This document shows positions 34,010 to 43,328 of a stretch of 64,000 bases of DNA, piece after piece. Position numbers and translations under genes: made by a program. The DNA is taken from NCBI RefSeq assembly GCF_018326265.1, contig NZ_AP023360.1:102501-166500 (forward strand). The letters are read 5' to 3'. Source of the DNA: Catellatospora sp. IY07-71. GTDB lineage: Bacteria > Actinomycetota > Actinomycetes > Mycobacteriales > Micromonosporaceae. Under the pieces are notes generated by a model. That model was not told the origin of the DNA, ran no database searches, and saw only the letters and a list, made by a program, of their open reading frames with translations. Numbering within the stretch: the stretch's first letter is position 1; each line of letters opens with the position of its first letter.

Positions 34010-34735
34010 TCATGACGCCACCACCGAGGTGCTGCCGAGGCCCTCGACGACGGCGCGGACGTGGGCGCCCCGGGTGAGGGGGACGGCGGCGGTGGCGGCG
34101 CCGGCGAGGAAGATCCAGCCGGGCTCCAGCGCGACGCCGTAGCGGGCGGTCAGCGCGCGGCCCTCGTCCAGCGCGCGGCGCGGGTCGCCGAGAATCGCGG
34201 CGGTCGATCCCGCCTGGACGACCTTGCCGTCGACCTCCAGCAGCACGCCCAGGTTGCCCAGCCCCGCCGGGACGGGCTGCCAGGCGCCGAGCACGAACGC
34301 GGCGCCGGAGGTGTTGTCGGCGACCACGTCGGGGTGGGTGAACTGGAAGTCCGCGTACCGCGAGTCGATGATCTCCAGCGCGGGCGCGACCGCGGCGATG
34401 CCGTCCTCGCCCAGCAGGAACGCGACCTCCGGCTCGATCCGCGGGTGGATGAAGCCGTCGAGGGCGAGCCGCCCGCCGTCGGGCACCCGCATCGCGTCGG
34501 TGAGCCGGCCCCAGATCACCTCGTGTACGCCGACCTGCGCCATCTTGGCCCGGCTGGTGAGCCCCATCTTGATGCCCACCAGGCGCTGGCCGCGGTCGAG
34601 GCGGCGCGCGATCAGCGCCTCCTGCACTGCGTAGGCCCCGTCCACATCCAGCTCGTGCCCCAGCGTGAGCTGCGGGATCGCCTTCGCCCCGGTCGCCGCG
34701 TCGTCCAGCAGCGCGGCCATCTCCGTGATGCTCAT
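34010..34735 (-). CDS. 4-oxalocrotonate decarboxylase / 2-keto-4-pentenoate hydratase family enzyme
   Basis: A 241-residue member of the hydratase/decarboxylase (MhpD/DmpH) fold. Conserved metal-binding acids are seen in [12 protein letters not shown]. The likely job is decarboxylation of 4-oxalocrotonate to 2-oxopent-4-enoate (DmpH type), since a second paralogue sits at 36805 and the pathway needs both reactions; which paralogue does which cannot be settled by eye. Its ATG overlaps the aldolase stop by four bases (ATGA). Confidence 0.82.
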   Translation of the reverse strand: MSITEMAALLDDAATGAKAIPQLTLGHELDVDGAYAVQEALIARRLDRGQRLVGIKMGLTSRAKMAQVGVHEVIWGRLTDAMRVPDGGRLALDGFIHPRIEPEVAFLLGEDGIAAVAPALEIIDSRYADFQFTHPDVVADNTSGAAFVLGAWQPVPAGLGNLGVLLEVDGKVVQAGSTAAILGDPRRALDEGRALTARYGVALEPGWIFLAGAATAAVPLTRGAHVRAVVEGLGSTSVVAS

Positions 34736-35790
34736 GCCCGCTCCCCCGTGCTCGCGGCTGCCTGCTCGGCGTCGCGGACCAGGTCCAGCGCGACGTCGAC
34801 GATCATGTCCTCCTGGCCGCCGACCATGCGGCGGCGGCCCAGCTCGACCAGGATCGAGCGCACGTCCACGCCGTACTTGGCCGAGGCGCGCTCGGCGTGG
34901 CGCAGGAAGCTGGAGTAGACGCCCGCGTAGCCCAGCGACAGCGTCTCCCGGTCCACCTGCACCGGCCGGTCCTGCAGCGGCCGCACGATGTCGTCGGCCG
35001 CGTCCATCAGCGCGAACACCTCGCAGCCGTGCTCCCAGCCCATCAGCTCGGCGGTGGCCACGAACACCTCCAGCGGCGCGTTGCCCGCGCCCGCGCCCAT
35101 GCCCGCCAGCGAGGCGTCGACGCGCACCGGCACGCCGGGACGGTCGCCGTGCTCCACGGCCACCACGCTGTTGGCTACGCCGAGGGACAGGTTGTGGTGG
35201 GCGTGGATGCCGACCTGGGTGTGCTCGTCGAGCACCTGCCGGTAGGCGTCGACCCGCTCCGCGACGTCGCGCATGAGCAGCCGGCCCCCGGAGTCGGTGA
35301 CGTAGACGCAGTGCGCGCCGTACGACTCCATCAGCTTGGCCTGCCTCGCCAGGCCGTCTGGGGAGTTCATGTGGGACATCATCAGGAAGCCGGAGACGTC
35401 CATGCCGTTCTCCCGCGCCCAGCCGATGTGCTGGGCGGAGATGTCCGCCTCGGTGCAGTGCGTGGCGATGCGCACGCTGGTCACGCCGAGGTCGCGGGCG
35501 GCCTTGAGGTCGGCGATGGTGCCGATGCCGGGCAGCAGCAGCGTGGTCAGCTTCGCGTTCGGCATCACCTCGGCCGCCGCGGCGATCCACTCGGCGTCGG
35601 TCGCCGCGCCGTGGCCGTAGTTCACGCTGGAACCGGCCAGGCCGTCGCCGTGCGCGACCTCGATCGCGGCCACGCCCGCCGCGTCCAGCGCCGCGGCGAT
35701 CCGCCGCACCTGCGCCACCGTGTACCGGTGCCCGATGGCGTGCATGCCGTCGCGCAGGGTCACGTCCTGTACGTAGATCCGAGTCGTCAT
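34732..35790 (-). CDS. 4-hydroxy-2-oxovalerate aldolase
   Basis: A 352-residue DmpG/BphI-type aldolase that splits 4-hydroxy-2-oxovalerate into pyruvate and acetaldehyde. Signatures are [14 protein letters not shown] near the N-terminus, the metal site [15 protein letters not shown], and [16 protein letters not shown]. It is channelled to the acetaldehyde dehydrogenase encoded just upstream, with which it overlaps by four bases, a normal arrangement for this enzyme pair. Confidence 0.96.
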   Translation of the reverse strand: MTTRIYVQDVTLRDGMHAIGHRYTVAQVRRIAAALDAAGVAAIEVAHGDGLAGSSVNYGHGAATDAEWIAAAAEVMPNAKLTTLLLPGIGTIADLKAARDLGVTSVRIATHCTEADISAQHIGWARENGMDVSGFLMMSHMNSPDGLARQAKLMESYGAHCVYVTDSGGRLLMRDVAERVDAYRQVLDEHTQVGIHAHHNLSLGVANSVVAVEHGDRPGVPVRVDASLAGMGAGAGNAPLEVFVATAELMGWEHGCEVFALMDAADDIVRPLQDRPVQVDRETLSLGYAGVYSSFLRHAERASAKYGVDVRSILVELGRRRMVGGQEDMIVDVALDLVRDAEQAAASTGERA

Positions 35791-36692
35791 TTCTTCAGCT
35801 CCATCAGGCGCTCCGCGGTACGCAGCGCCGCCGAGGTCATGATGTCCAGGTTCCCGGCGTACGCGGGCAGGTAGTGCCCCGCCCCCGACACCTCCAGGAA
35901 CACCGACACCTGCAGCGCGGGCGCGTCGAACATGGGCACGGTCACCGTGTCGAACTGCACCTGCTGCTTGAGCCGGTAGCCGGGCACGTAGCCCTGCACC
36001 TGCTTGACCATGTCCTCCACGCTCGCCGCGATCGCGGCCCGGTCGGCGTCCGCGTCCGGGCAGAGGCAGTACACGGTGTCGCGCATCAGCAGCGGCGGCT
36101 CGGCCGGGTTCAGCACGATGATCGCCTTGCCGCGTCCCGCGCCGCCGACGACCTCGATGGCCCGCGCCGTGGTCTCGGTGAACTCGTCGATGTTGGCCCG
36201 GGTGCCGGGACCTGCCGAGCGCGACGCGATGGACGCGACGATCTCGCCGTACGCCACCGGCGTCACCGCGCTGACCGCCGCCACGATCGGCACGGTCGCC
36301 TGCCCGCCGCAGGTCACCATGTTCACGTTGGGCTGGTCGAGGTGCTCGTCCAGGTTCACGGTCGGCACCACGTACGGCCCGATCGCGGCCGGCGTCAGAT
36401 CGATCACGACCTTCCCGTGCCTGCGCAGCACCTCGTCGTGATACCGGTGCGCCTTCGCCGACGTCGCGTCGAACACGACATCCACCTCGGCGAACTCCGG
36501 CATCCGCACCAGCCCGTCCACGCCCTCGGCCGTGGTCGCCACCCCGAGCCGCGCAGCCCGCGCCAGCCCATCGGACTCCGGATCGATCCCCACCATCGCC
36601 ACCATCCGCAGCGACTCACTCAACCGCAACACCTTGATCATCAGGTCGGTCCCGATGTTCCCCGACCCGATGACCGCCACTCCGGCCTTCAC
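35787..36692 (-). CDS. Acetaldehyde dehydrogenase (acetylating)
   Basis: A 301-residue DmpF/BphJ-type enzyme that oxidises acetaldehyde with CoA to acetyl-CoA. The nucleotide-binding motif [12 protein letters not shown] starts at residue 9, and the catalytic cysteine lies in [12 protein letters not shown]. It forms a complex with the aldolase encoded next. The GTG at 36692 has GGAGG seven bases upstream, which marks it as the first gene of a sub-operon after repeat D. Confidence 0.96.
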   Translation of the reverse strand: MKAGVAVIGSGNIGTDLMIKVLRLSESLRMVAMVGIDPESDGLARAARLGVATTAEGVDGLVRMPEFAEVDVVFDATSAKAHRYHDEVLRRHGKVVIDLTPAAIGPYVVPTVNLDEHLDQPNVNMVTCGGQATVPIVAAVSAVTPVAYGEIVASIASRSAGPGTRANIDEFTETTARAIEVVGGAGRGKAIIVLNPAEPPLLMRDTVYCLCPDADADRAAIAASVEDMVKQVQGYVPGYRLKQQVQFDTVTVPMFDAPALQVSVFLEVSGAGHYLPAYAGNLDIMTSAALRTAERLMELKK

Positions 36693-36741
36693 CAGCTGCC
36701 TCCGTTACCGCTCGCCCGCCCCGCACCGGGTTCTGCTTCGG

Positions 36742-36802
36742 TGATCACGGCGCCGGGGTAGCGACACGCCGTCGAACACGTCCTCAAGTTCATGATCAAC
36801 GC
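36742..36802 (-). repeat. Intergenic repeat D, copy 1
   Basis: A 61-base element which, read on the minus strand, begins GCGTTGATCATGAACTTG and ends CGCCGTGATCA. It matches copy 2 (41729-41789) at 54 of 61 positions in opposite orientation. It fills the 112-base gap between the hydratase and acetaldehyde dehydrogenase genes. Confidence 0.85.
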
Positions 36803-36804
36803 AC

Positions 36805-37599
36805 TCATGGGGTGAACCGGGTGCGGACGGAGCCGAGGCCGCTGATGCGGGCCTCGTAGGCGGCGCCGGGGGTGACGGGGACCATCGGGCCCAGGGCGCC
36901 GGACAGGACGACATCGCCCGCCCGCAGGGGGGTGCCGGCGACGGCCAGGGTCTCGGCGAGCCAGGCGACGGCGTGCAGGGGGTTGCCGAGGCAGGCGGCG
37001 CCTGCGCCGACGGAGACGGGCTCGCCCTCGTGTTCCAGGACCATGCCGCAGAGGCGGAGGTCGACGGAGGCGAGCGGGACCGGGCGGTTGCCGAGCACGA
37101 ACATGCCGCTGGAGGCGTTGTCGGCGACGGTGTCGACGATGGAGATGTCCCAGTCGGCGATGCGCGAGCCGACGATCTCGATGGCGGGCAGCAGGTGATC
37201 CGTCGCGCGGATCACGTCGGCGACGGTGACCTGCTGGTGCGGCAGGTCACCGCCGAGTACGAAGGCCACCTCGGCCTCGACCTTGGGCTGCAGGATGCGG
37301 GTCACGTCGACCTCGGCGCCGTCCCAGGCGGCCATGTCGGCGAACAGCACCCCGAAGTCGGGCTGGTCCACCCCGAGCTGCCGCTGCACGGCGGGGTTGG
37401 TCAGGCCGATCTTCGCGCCGACGATCCGCCGCCCGGCGGCGACCGCGTCCTGGGTCATGGCGCGCTGCACGGCGTATGCCGAGGCCACGTCGCCGACCGG
37501 CAGCAGGCGTTCCCGGAGCGGGGCGCACGGGGTGCGGGTCTCCTGCGCGTCGCGCAGCAGGCGTACCGCCTCGTCGATCTTGTCCTTGCCGATGGTCAC
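36805..37599 (-). CDS. 2-keto-4-pentenoate hydratase family enzyme
   Basis: A 264-residue paralogue of the gene at 34010, of the MhpD/DmpE fold, with the metal-binding acids in QPKVEAEVAFVLGG. It probably hydrates 2-oxopent-4-enoate to 4-hydroxy-2-oxovalerate. The GTG at 37599 overlaps the dehydrogenase stop by four bases. The gene stops three bases short of repeat D copy 1. Confidence 0.85.
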   Translation of the reverse strand: MTIGKDKIDEAVRLLRDAQETRTPCAPLRERLLPVGDVASAYAVQRAMTQDAVAAGRRIVGAKIGLTNPAVQRQLGVDQPDFGVLFADMAAWDGAEVDVTRILQPKVEAEVAFVLGGDLPHQQVTVADVIRATDHLLPAIEIVGSRIADWDISIVDTVADNASSGMFVLGNRPVPLASVDLRLCGMVLEHEGEPVSVGAGAACLGNPLHAVAWLAETLAVAGTPLRAGDVVLSGALGPMVPVTPGAAYEARISGLGSVRTRFTP

Positions 37600-39098
37600 G
37601 ACAGCTCCACGCAGACGTTGGTCAGTTCGGAGTAGAAGGCCAGCGAGTGCACGCCGCCCTCGCGGCCCACACCGGAGGCCTTCACCCCGCCGAACGGGGT
37701 GCGCAGGTCGCGCAGGAACCAGGTGTTGACCCAGACCAGCCCGGCGTCCAGGCGGGATCCGGCCCGGTGCGCCCGGCCCACGTCCCGCGTCCACACCGTG
37801 GCCGCCAGGCCGTAGGCGCTGTCGTTGGCCAGCGCGAACGCCTCGTCCTCGTCGTCGAACGGCAGCAGGCTGCACACCGGCCCGAAGATCTCCTCGCGGT
37901 TGACGCGCGCGTCCTGCGCCAGCCCCGTGAGCACGGTGGGCTGCACGTACGCCCCGCCGTCGCGCGCGTCGCCGAAGCTCGGCACGCCGCCACCGGCGAG
38001 CACCGTCGCGCCCTCGCTGCGGGCCAGGTCGTAGTAGGACAGCACCTTCTCCCGGTGCTGCCGCGAGATCAGCGGCATGTTGGCCGTGGCCTCGTCCTGC
38101 GGCCACCCGAACGGCAGCTCCGACGCCTTGGCCGCCAGCTTCGCGGCGAACTCGTCGAAGATCGAGCGGTGCACGTACAGCCGCTCGGTGCACAGGCAGA
38201 CCTGGCCGCCGTTGGTGAAGCTGGACCGCACCGAGCCCGCGACCGCCGCGTCGAGGTCCGTGTCGGGGAAGACCAGGCCCGCGTTCTTGCCGCCCAGCTC
38301 GAACGAGACCGCCTTCACCCCGTCGGACGCGGCGCGCATGATCGCGCTGCCGGTGGCCGACTCCCCGGTGAACGTGATCGCGTCCACCCCCGGATGCCTG
38401 GTCAGGAACTCGCCCGCCGAGTCCGGCCCGAAGCCGTGGACCAGGTTGAACACGCCCTCGGGCACGCCCGCGGCGGCCATCACCTCGGCCAGCAGCGTGG
38501 CCGACGACGGCGTCTCCTCGGACGGCTTCACGATGACCGCGTTGCCGCAGGCCAGCGCAGGGGCGACCTTCCAGGTGAGCAGCAGCAGCGGCAGGTTCCA
38601 GGGCACGATGATCGCGACGACGCCGACCGGCTTGCGCACCGCGTAGTTCAGCGCGCGCCCGCCTGCGGCGGTCGCGGTCATGAACGATTCGGTGGGCGCG
38701 GTCGTCACGATGTCGGCGAAGGCCCGGAAGTTGGCCGCCCCGCGCGGGATGTCGAGGGTACGCGCCTGCGAGATGCTCTTGCCGGTGTCCGCGACCTCGG
38801 CGGTGACCAGGTCGTCGAAGCGCCGCTCCAGCTCGTCGGCGACCCGCCGCAGCACCGCCGCGCGCTCGCCCTCGCTCATCCGCCCCCACGGCCCGCGCAT
38901 CGCCGCCCGTGCGGCGGCCACGGCCGCGTCCACGGTGGACGCGTCCGCCTCGGCCACCTCGAAGATCTTCTCGCCGGTCACCGGCGACACCTTCGCGAAC
39001 GTCTTCTCGGCCGGCACGAACGCGCCGCCGACGAAGTTGCGCAGCAGGCCGGGCTCGCCCGCGGGGCGGCCGGTCATCAGCGTCGGGTCCCAGTTCAC
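37596..39098 (-). CDS. 2-aminomuconic/2-hydroxymuconic semialdehyde dehydrogenase
   Basis: A 500-residue NAD-dependent aldehyde dehydrogenase (AmnC/DmpC type) that oxidises 2-aminomuconate semialdehyde to 2-aminomuconate. The catalytic glutamate is in SFELGGKNAG and the cysteine in NGGQVCLCTERLYV; NAD-binding FTGESATGSAIM is present. The GTG at 39098 overlaps the KMO stop by four bases (GTGA), so translation is coupled. Typical length. Confidence 0.92.
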   Translation of the reverse strand: MNWDPTLMTGRPAGEPGLLRNFVGGAFVPAEKTFAKVSPVTGEKIFEVAEADASTVDAAVAAARAAMRGPWGRMSEGERAAVLRRVADELERRFDDLVTAEVADTGKSISQARTLDIPRGAANFRAFADIVTTAPTESFMTATAAGGRALNYAVRKPVGVVAIIVPWNLPLLLLTWKVAPALACGNAVIVKPSEETPSSATLLAEVMAAAGVPEGVFNLVHGFGPDSAGEFLTRHPGVDAITFTGESATGSAIMRAASDGVKAVSFELGGKNAGLVFPDTDLDAAVAGSVRSSFTNGGQVCLCTERLYVHRSIFDEFAAKLAAKASELPFGWPQDEATANMPLISRQHREKVLSYYDLARSEGATVLAGGGVPSFGDARDGGAYVQPTVLTGLAQDARVNREEIFGPVCSLLPFDDEDEAFALANDSAYGLAATVWTRDVGRAHRAGSRLDAGLVWVNTWFLRDLRTPFGGVKASGVGREGGVHSLAFYSELTNVCVELS

Positions 39099-40429
39099 GC
39101 GCCCGTCCCCTTCCGGAAGGCCCACGCCGCGAGCGCGCCCGCGGCCAGCACCACCGCGCCCGCCGCCGCGCCGAGCAGGCGCTGCTGGCGGCGCACCCGG
39201 CGCTGCACCTGGGCGTACGGCGTGGTGGAGAACGACACCAGCTCGTAGCGGGAGACATAACGGCCGGGCAGCGCCCGTTCCAGCGCGTGCTCGACCTTCT
39301 TCTGCGCCTGGAACACCGGGGAGGCGACCTTGTCCCGCATCTCCACGAAGTTCTCCAGCGCCATCTGCGCGATGGCCTCGGTGTTCTCGCGCCGGCGCGC
39401 CTCGAACTCGGGCAGCGCCCGGTCCCAGTCGTCGCCGGTCTTGTCGAGCACCCGGTCCAGCTCCACCACGTCCTCGAACGCACAGTTCGCGCCCTGGCCG
39501 TAGAACGGCACGATGGCGTGCGCGGCGTCGCCGAGCAGGCCGACCCGGCCGTACGCGTGCCACGGCGCGCAGCGCACCGTGCCCAGCACGCCCACCGGGT
39601 TGTGCAGGTAGTCGTCGACCAGGTTCGGGGCCAGCTCGATCAGGTCCGGGTACACCGCGGCGAAGTGCTTCTCGATCGCGGCCGGGCTGCTCAGCGACGC
39701 GAAGGCGCTGGTACCGCCGGTCGGCCAGAACAGGGTGCAGGTGAACGAGCGGTCCGGGTTGGGCAGCGCGATCATCATGGACGCGCCGCGCGGCCAGATG
39801 TGCAGCGCGCCCGGGTCCAGCGCGAACTCGCCGTCCCGGGCCGGGATGGTCAGCTCCTTGTAGCCGTGCTCCAGGAAGTCCAGGCTCTCGGTCAGGCCGG
39901 TGTGCGCGAGCAGCTGCCCGCGTACCGCCGAGCTGAACCCGTCGGTGCCCATGACGACATCGGCCTGCGCGGTGACCGCACCACCGGGGGTCTCGAAGCG
40001 CATCTCGCCCGTCTTGGGGTCGAGGCCGACCAGGCGGTGGTCGAAGTGCGCGGAGACGTCCGGCAGCTCGGTGGCCGCCGCGAGCAGCGCGTTGTTCAGC
40101 GCGCCCCGGCTGATCGAGTTGATCGCCCGCTCGCCGTCCGCGCTGTACTGCTGGAAGTCGAGCTCACCCTCGACCGGGTGGATCATCCGGCCCCGCATCG
40201 GCAGCGCGTCGGCCATCACCGTCGTGTCCAGGTCGATGCGGCGCAGCGCGTCCAGCCCGCGCTCGGACAGGGCCAGGTTGATGGAGCGGCCGCGCTCGAC
40301 CTTGCCGGTGCGCGGGTCCGGGCGGCGCTCGTACATGGTCACCGTGTAGCCGCGCCGGGCCAGGTAACACGCGAGCAGGCAGCCCGCGAGCCCCGCGCCG
40401 ACGACGGCGACGTTCTTCTCCCGCGTCAT
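39095..40429 (-). CDS. kmo: Kynurenine 3-monooxygenase with C-terminal membrane helix
   Basis: A 444-residue FAD monooxygenase that hydroxylates kynurenine at position 3. The dinucleotide motif GAGLAG is at 11-16, and GLLGDAAHAIVPFYGQGANCAFEDV is the second FAD/substrate motif. The final 30 residues form a predicted transmembrane helix (about 417-438, flanked by RRVRRQQR and RKGTGA). The well-studied Pseudomonas enzyme is soluble, whereas the eukaryotic one has a C-terminal anchor. Overlaps both neighbours by four bases. Confidence 0.94.
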   Translation of the reverse strand: MTREKNVAVVGAGLAGCLLACYLARRGYTVTMYERRPDPRTGKVERGRSINLALSERGLDALRRIDLDTTVMADALPMRGRMIHPVEGELDFQQYSADGERAINSISRGALNNALLAAATELPDVSAHFDHRLVGLDPKTGEMRFETPGGAVTAQADVVMGTDGFSSAVRGQLLAHTGLTESLDFLEHGYKELTIPARDGEFALDPGALHIWPRGASMMIALPNPDRSFTCTLFWPTGGTSAFASLSSPAAIEKHFAAVYPDLIELAPNLVDDYLHNPVGVLGTVRCAPWHAYGRVGLLGDAAHAIVPFYGQGANCAFEDVVELDRVLDKTGDDWDRALPEFEARRRENTEAIAQMALENFVEMRDKVASPVFQAQKKVEHALERALPGRYVSRYELVSFSTTPYAQVQRRVRRQQRLLGAAAGAVVLAAGALAAWAFRKGTGA

Positions 40430-41703
40430 GCCTTCTCCTCGAAGATCGCCGCGAGGGCCTGGGCCACCCGCCAGCAGTCGTGGTACGTCGAGTACAGCGG
40501 CACCGGCGCGAAACGCACGATGTCGGGCTGGCGCGCGTCGGCGATCACGCCGTGCTCGTGGCGCAGCCGCCGGGCCAGCTCGTTCGCGCCCATCGCGGCG
40601 GTGCGCACCGACAGCTGGCAGCCGCGCCGCGCCGGGTCGCGCGGGGTGACCTGTGCCAGCGGCCGGCCGGGCAGCACCTCGTCCAGCAGCGACTCCAGGT
40701 ACGCCGTCAGCCGCAGGCTCCGGGCGCGCAGCGCCTCCATACCGACCTTGTCGAACAGCTCGAGCGAGGTCCGCACCGGGCCCATGGCGAAGATCGGCGG
40801 GTTGGAGATCTGCCACGCCTCGACCGTCGCCGGGGGCCGCGAGGTCGGCGTCATCTCGAACCGGGTCGCCGCCGCCGTGCTCCACCAGCCCTCGAACCGG
40901 GGCAGGTCCGGGTCGCCCAGGTGCCGCTCGTGCACGAACACGCCGGACAGCGCGCCCGGCCCCGAGTTGAGGTACTTGTACGAGCACCAGGCCGCGAAGT
41001 CCACGCCCCACTCGTGCAGCCGCAGCGGCACGTTGCCGGCCGCATGCGCCAGGTCCCAGCCGGCCACCGCACCCGCCGCGCGGGCCGCGTCGGTGATCGC
41101 CGGGATGTCCATCAGCTCGCCGGTGAGGTAGTTGACCCCGCCCAGCAGCACCAGCGCGACCTTGTCGCCCTCGTCCCGCAGGTATGCCAGCACGTCCTCG
41201 GTGCGCAGGCAGTCCTCGCCCTCGCGCGGCCGCAGCCGCACCACCTCGGCGTCCGGGTCCAGCCCGTGGAAGGCCACCTGGCTGCGCACCGCGTAGCTGT
41301 CCGACGGGAACGCCGCATCCTCGATCACGATCCGGGTCCGCCTCCCGGACGGCCGGTAGAACGACACCATCAGCAGGTGCAGGTTGACCGTCAGCGAGTT
41401 CATCACCACGGTCTCGCTCGGCAGCCCGCCCACCAGCCGCGCCGCCTGCTCGGTCAGCAGCTCGTGATACGGCAGCCACGGCCGCCCCGCCTCCAGATGC
41501 CCCTCGACCCCCAGCCGCGCCCAGGCGTCCAGATCCTCCAGTAGCTCATCCCGCGTGGCCCGCGGCTGCAGCCCCAGCGAGTTGCCCGCCATGTACGCCA
41601 CCTCGGCGTACCCGCCCCCCTCGGCGGGCGGGATCCGGAACAGGTCCCGGTGCCCCGGGTCGGCCTCATCGCGCCTGCGCGCGTCAACCTCGGTCATTGC
41701 CAT
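40426..41703 (-). CDS. kynU: Kynureninase
   Basis: A 425-residue PLP enzyme that cleaves 3-hydroxykynurenine (or kynurenine) to 3-hydroxyanthranilate (anthranilate) and alanine. PLP-lysine is K243 in SYKYLNSGPG and the PLP aspartate D217 in WDLAHAAGN; YMAGNSLGLQP starts the protein as in other kynureninases. Start ATG at 41703, with a second ATG two codons later. It is preceded by repeat D copy 2, which separates it from the dioxygenase gene. Confidence 0.95.
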   Translation of the reverse strand: MAMTEVDARRRDEADPGHRDLFRIPPAEGGGYAEVAYMAGNSLGLQPRATRDELLEDLDAWARLGVEGHLEAGRPWLPYHELLTEQAARLVGGLPSETVVMNSLTVNLHLLMVSFYRPSGRRTRIVIEDAAFPSDSYAVRSQVAFHGLDPDAEVVRLRPREGEDCLRTEDVLAYLRDEGDKVALVLLGGVNYLTGELMDIPAITDAARAAGAVAGWDLAHAAGNVPLRLHEWGVDFAAWCSYKYLNSGPGALSGVFVHERHLGDPDLPRFEGWWSTAAATRFEMTPTSRPPATVEAWQISNPPIFAMGPVRTSLELFDKVGMEALRARSLRLTAYLESLLDEVLPGRPLAQVTPRDPARRGCQLSVRTAAMGANELARRLRHEHGVIADARQPDIVRFAPVPLYSTYHDCWRVAQALAAIFEEKA

Positions 41704-41728
41704 CTACCGTCTCGCTGTCTGGTGTCCT

Positions 41729-41789
41729 GCGTTGATCATGAACTTATGGACGTGGTGGACGGCGTGTCCCGACCCCGACGCCGTGATCA
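41729..41789 (+). repeat. Intergenic repeat D, copy 2
   Basis: A 61-base element beginning gcgttgatcatgaacttatg and ending cgccgtgatca. It fills the gap between the kynureninase start and the dioxygenase stop. Copy 1 is at 36742-36802 in the opposite orientation, 88% identical. Confidence 0.85.
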
Positions 41790-41797
41790 ACACTGTC

Positions 41798-42688
41798 TTA
41801 CATGTGGGTGCGGGCGGACCAGAGTTCGGGGAAGACCGTTCTGGCCATGCTGCGCTGGAGCCAGGCGTATCCGTTGGAGCCGCCGCTGCCCACCTTCGCA
41901 CCCATGGTGCGCGCCACGGCCATCAGATGCCTGTGCCGCCACACGTCGAAGCGCTCGGCGACCTCGGTCAGGGCCTCACCGAGCTGGCGAAGGTGGTTGT
42001 CCGCGGTGTCCTCGGCGTAGACGGCGACCCAGGCGGCCTCGACGGCGGGGTGCGGCTCGTGCTCCTGCGCGAAGTCGCGTTGCAGCAGGTCGGCCGGGAT
42101 GTCGTGACCCTGCCGAGCCAGCAGGGCGATCACGTCGTCCCACAGGCTCGGGCCGTTGAGGGCGGCCAGCAGATCGTGGTAGACGTCGTCCTGGCGCTTG
42201 AACGGGCGGACCAGCGACGCGGTCTTCAGCCCGAGCAGGAACTCCAGGTGGCGGTACATCGCCGACTGGAAGCCCGAGCCCTCGCCGAGCAGGTTGCGGA
42301 ACTTGTTGAAGTCGGCCGGGGTCATCCAGCGCAGTGTCTGCCACGCGGCGTTGAGGCCGTCCAGGTGCAGGGCGCAGCGCCGCAGCGGGGCCAGCGCGCC
42401 GTACACGTCGTCCTCGGCGAGCAGCCGCTGCGTCTGGCGCAGCTCGAAGCGGACCAGCCCGAAGTACAGCTCCATCACCTGGCTGATCATCAGGAAGGAC
42501 ATCTCGCCGGGGTCCTTGCTCAGCGTCTGCTGCAGCGTGTGCAGCGTGCTCGCGTGGACGTAGGCGTCGTACGGGGTCCGCTCGGCGAACTCCAGGGTCG
42601 GCTCGCCGCCGTTGGCCTCGGCCCGCGCGGCACGTTCCTGCGCGGTGGCCGGGCGTACGGCCGACGTCATCGTCGATGGGGCGTTCAC
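41798..42688 (-). CDS. kynA: Tryptophan 2,3-dioxygenase
   Basis: A 296-residue haem dioxygenase that opens the indole ring of tryptophan, the first step of the cluster. Hallmarks are FRNLLGEGSGFQSAMYR, the N-terminal YDAYVHASTLHTLQQ, and the haem-region WRHRHLMAVARTMGAK. The GTG at 42688 has GGAGGA six bases upstream. It is divergent from an AsnC-type regulator, the arrangement of KynR and the kynurenine genes in other bacteria. Confidence 0.96.
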   Translation of the reverse strand: MNAPSTMTSAVRPATAQERAARAEANGGEPTLEFAERTPYDAYVHASTLHTLQQTLSKDPGEMSFLMISQVMELYFGLVRFELRQTQRLLAEDDVYGALAPLRRCALHLDGLNAAWQTLRWMTPADFNKFRNLLGEGSGFQSAMYRHLEFLLGLKTASLVRPFKRQDDVYHDLLAALNGPSLWDDVIALLARQGHDIPADLLQRDFAQEHEPHPAVEAAWVAVYAEDTADNHLRQLGEALTEVAERFDVWRHRHLMAVARTMGAKVGSGGSNGYAWLQRSMARTVFPELWSARTHM

Positions 42689-42805
42689 GCGTTCCTCCAG
42701 GTTCTCCGGACCACGTCATGATCTCTCCGGAGGGCGTGCCATCGGAATGCCGGTTCAACGGCGCTCGGGCCGCTCTGCTTAACGTTCATACTGAGGTAGG
42801 GGCGT

Positions 42806-42817
42806 TTCGTTTACGAA
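42806..42817. promoter_or_regulatory. Candidate AsnC-type operator in the kynA/regulator spacer
   Basis: The perfect palindrome TTCGT-TT-ACGAA lies 14-25 bases upstream of the regulator start and about 120 bases from the kynA start. Lrp/AsnC proteins bind short palindromes of this kind. Inferred from symmetry and place only. Confidence 0.35.
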
Positions 42818-42830
42818 GGGAAAGCGCGTC

Positions 42831-43277
42831 GTGGACGACATGGACTGGGCGCTGCTGCGTGAGCTGCAGGCGGACGCGCGGCTGTCCTTCAGCGAGCTGT
42901 CCCGCCGGGTGCACCTGTCCCCGCCGGCCGTCGCCGAGCGCGTGCGCCGCCTGGAGGAGGCCGGCGTGATCACCGGCTACCACGCGCACGTGGACCTGGC
43001 CCTGGCCGGCCGCCCGGTGATCGCCCTGATCCAGATGTCCTGCTACGGCGCGGGCTGCATCCTGCGCGACCCCGCCGTGTCCACCTGGCCCGAGATCCTG
43101 GAGATCCACCGCATCACCGGCGACGCGTGCAGCATCCTTCGCGTCGCCGCCACCTCCATGGACGCCTTCGAGGCCGTCATCGACCGCCTCGCCCCGCACG
43201 GCCGCCCCTCCAGCACGATGATCCTCTCTACCCCCCTCCCCTGGCGCCCGCTCACCCCACCCCCGGACCCCGCTTGA
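42831..43277 (+). CDS. Lrp/AsnC-family regulator (KynR-like)
   Basis: A 148-residue protein with an N-terminal AsnC helix-turn-helix (about 5-60; DADARLSFSELSRRVHLSPPAVAERVRRLEEAG pattern, here starting LRELQ) and a C-terminal RAM ligand-binding domain (about 68-140). By position it should sense kynurenine or tryptophan and activate the divergent operon, as KynR does in Pseudomonas. The GTG at 42831 has AAGGGA nine bases upstream; an ATG three codons later is less likely. Confidence 0.88.
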   Translation: MDDMDWALLRELQADARLSFSELSRRVHLSPPAVAERVRRLEEAGVITGYHAHVDLALAGRPVIALIQMSCYGAGCILRDPAVSTWPEILEIHRITGDACSILRVAATSMDAFEAVIDRLAPHGRPSSTMILSTPLPWRPLTPPPDPA

Positions 43278-43328
43278 CGGTCCGCCTCGGCCGCCCGCGG
43301 CGCGCTTGATCGTCCGCCCGGCCCCCTT

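Noticed and set aside
31180-43277. The meta-cleavage enzymes as a phenol or catechol degradation cluster
   Set aside because: No catechol 2,3-dioxygenase, hydroxylase or ferredoxin genes. All upstream enzymes belong to tryptophan/kynurenine breakdown.
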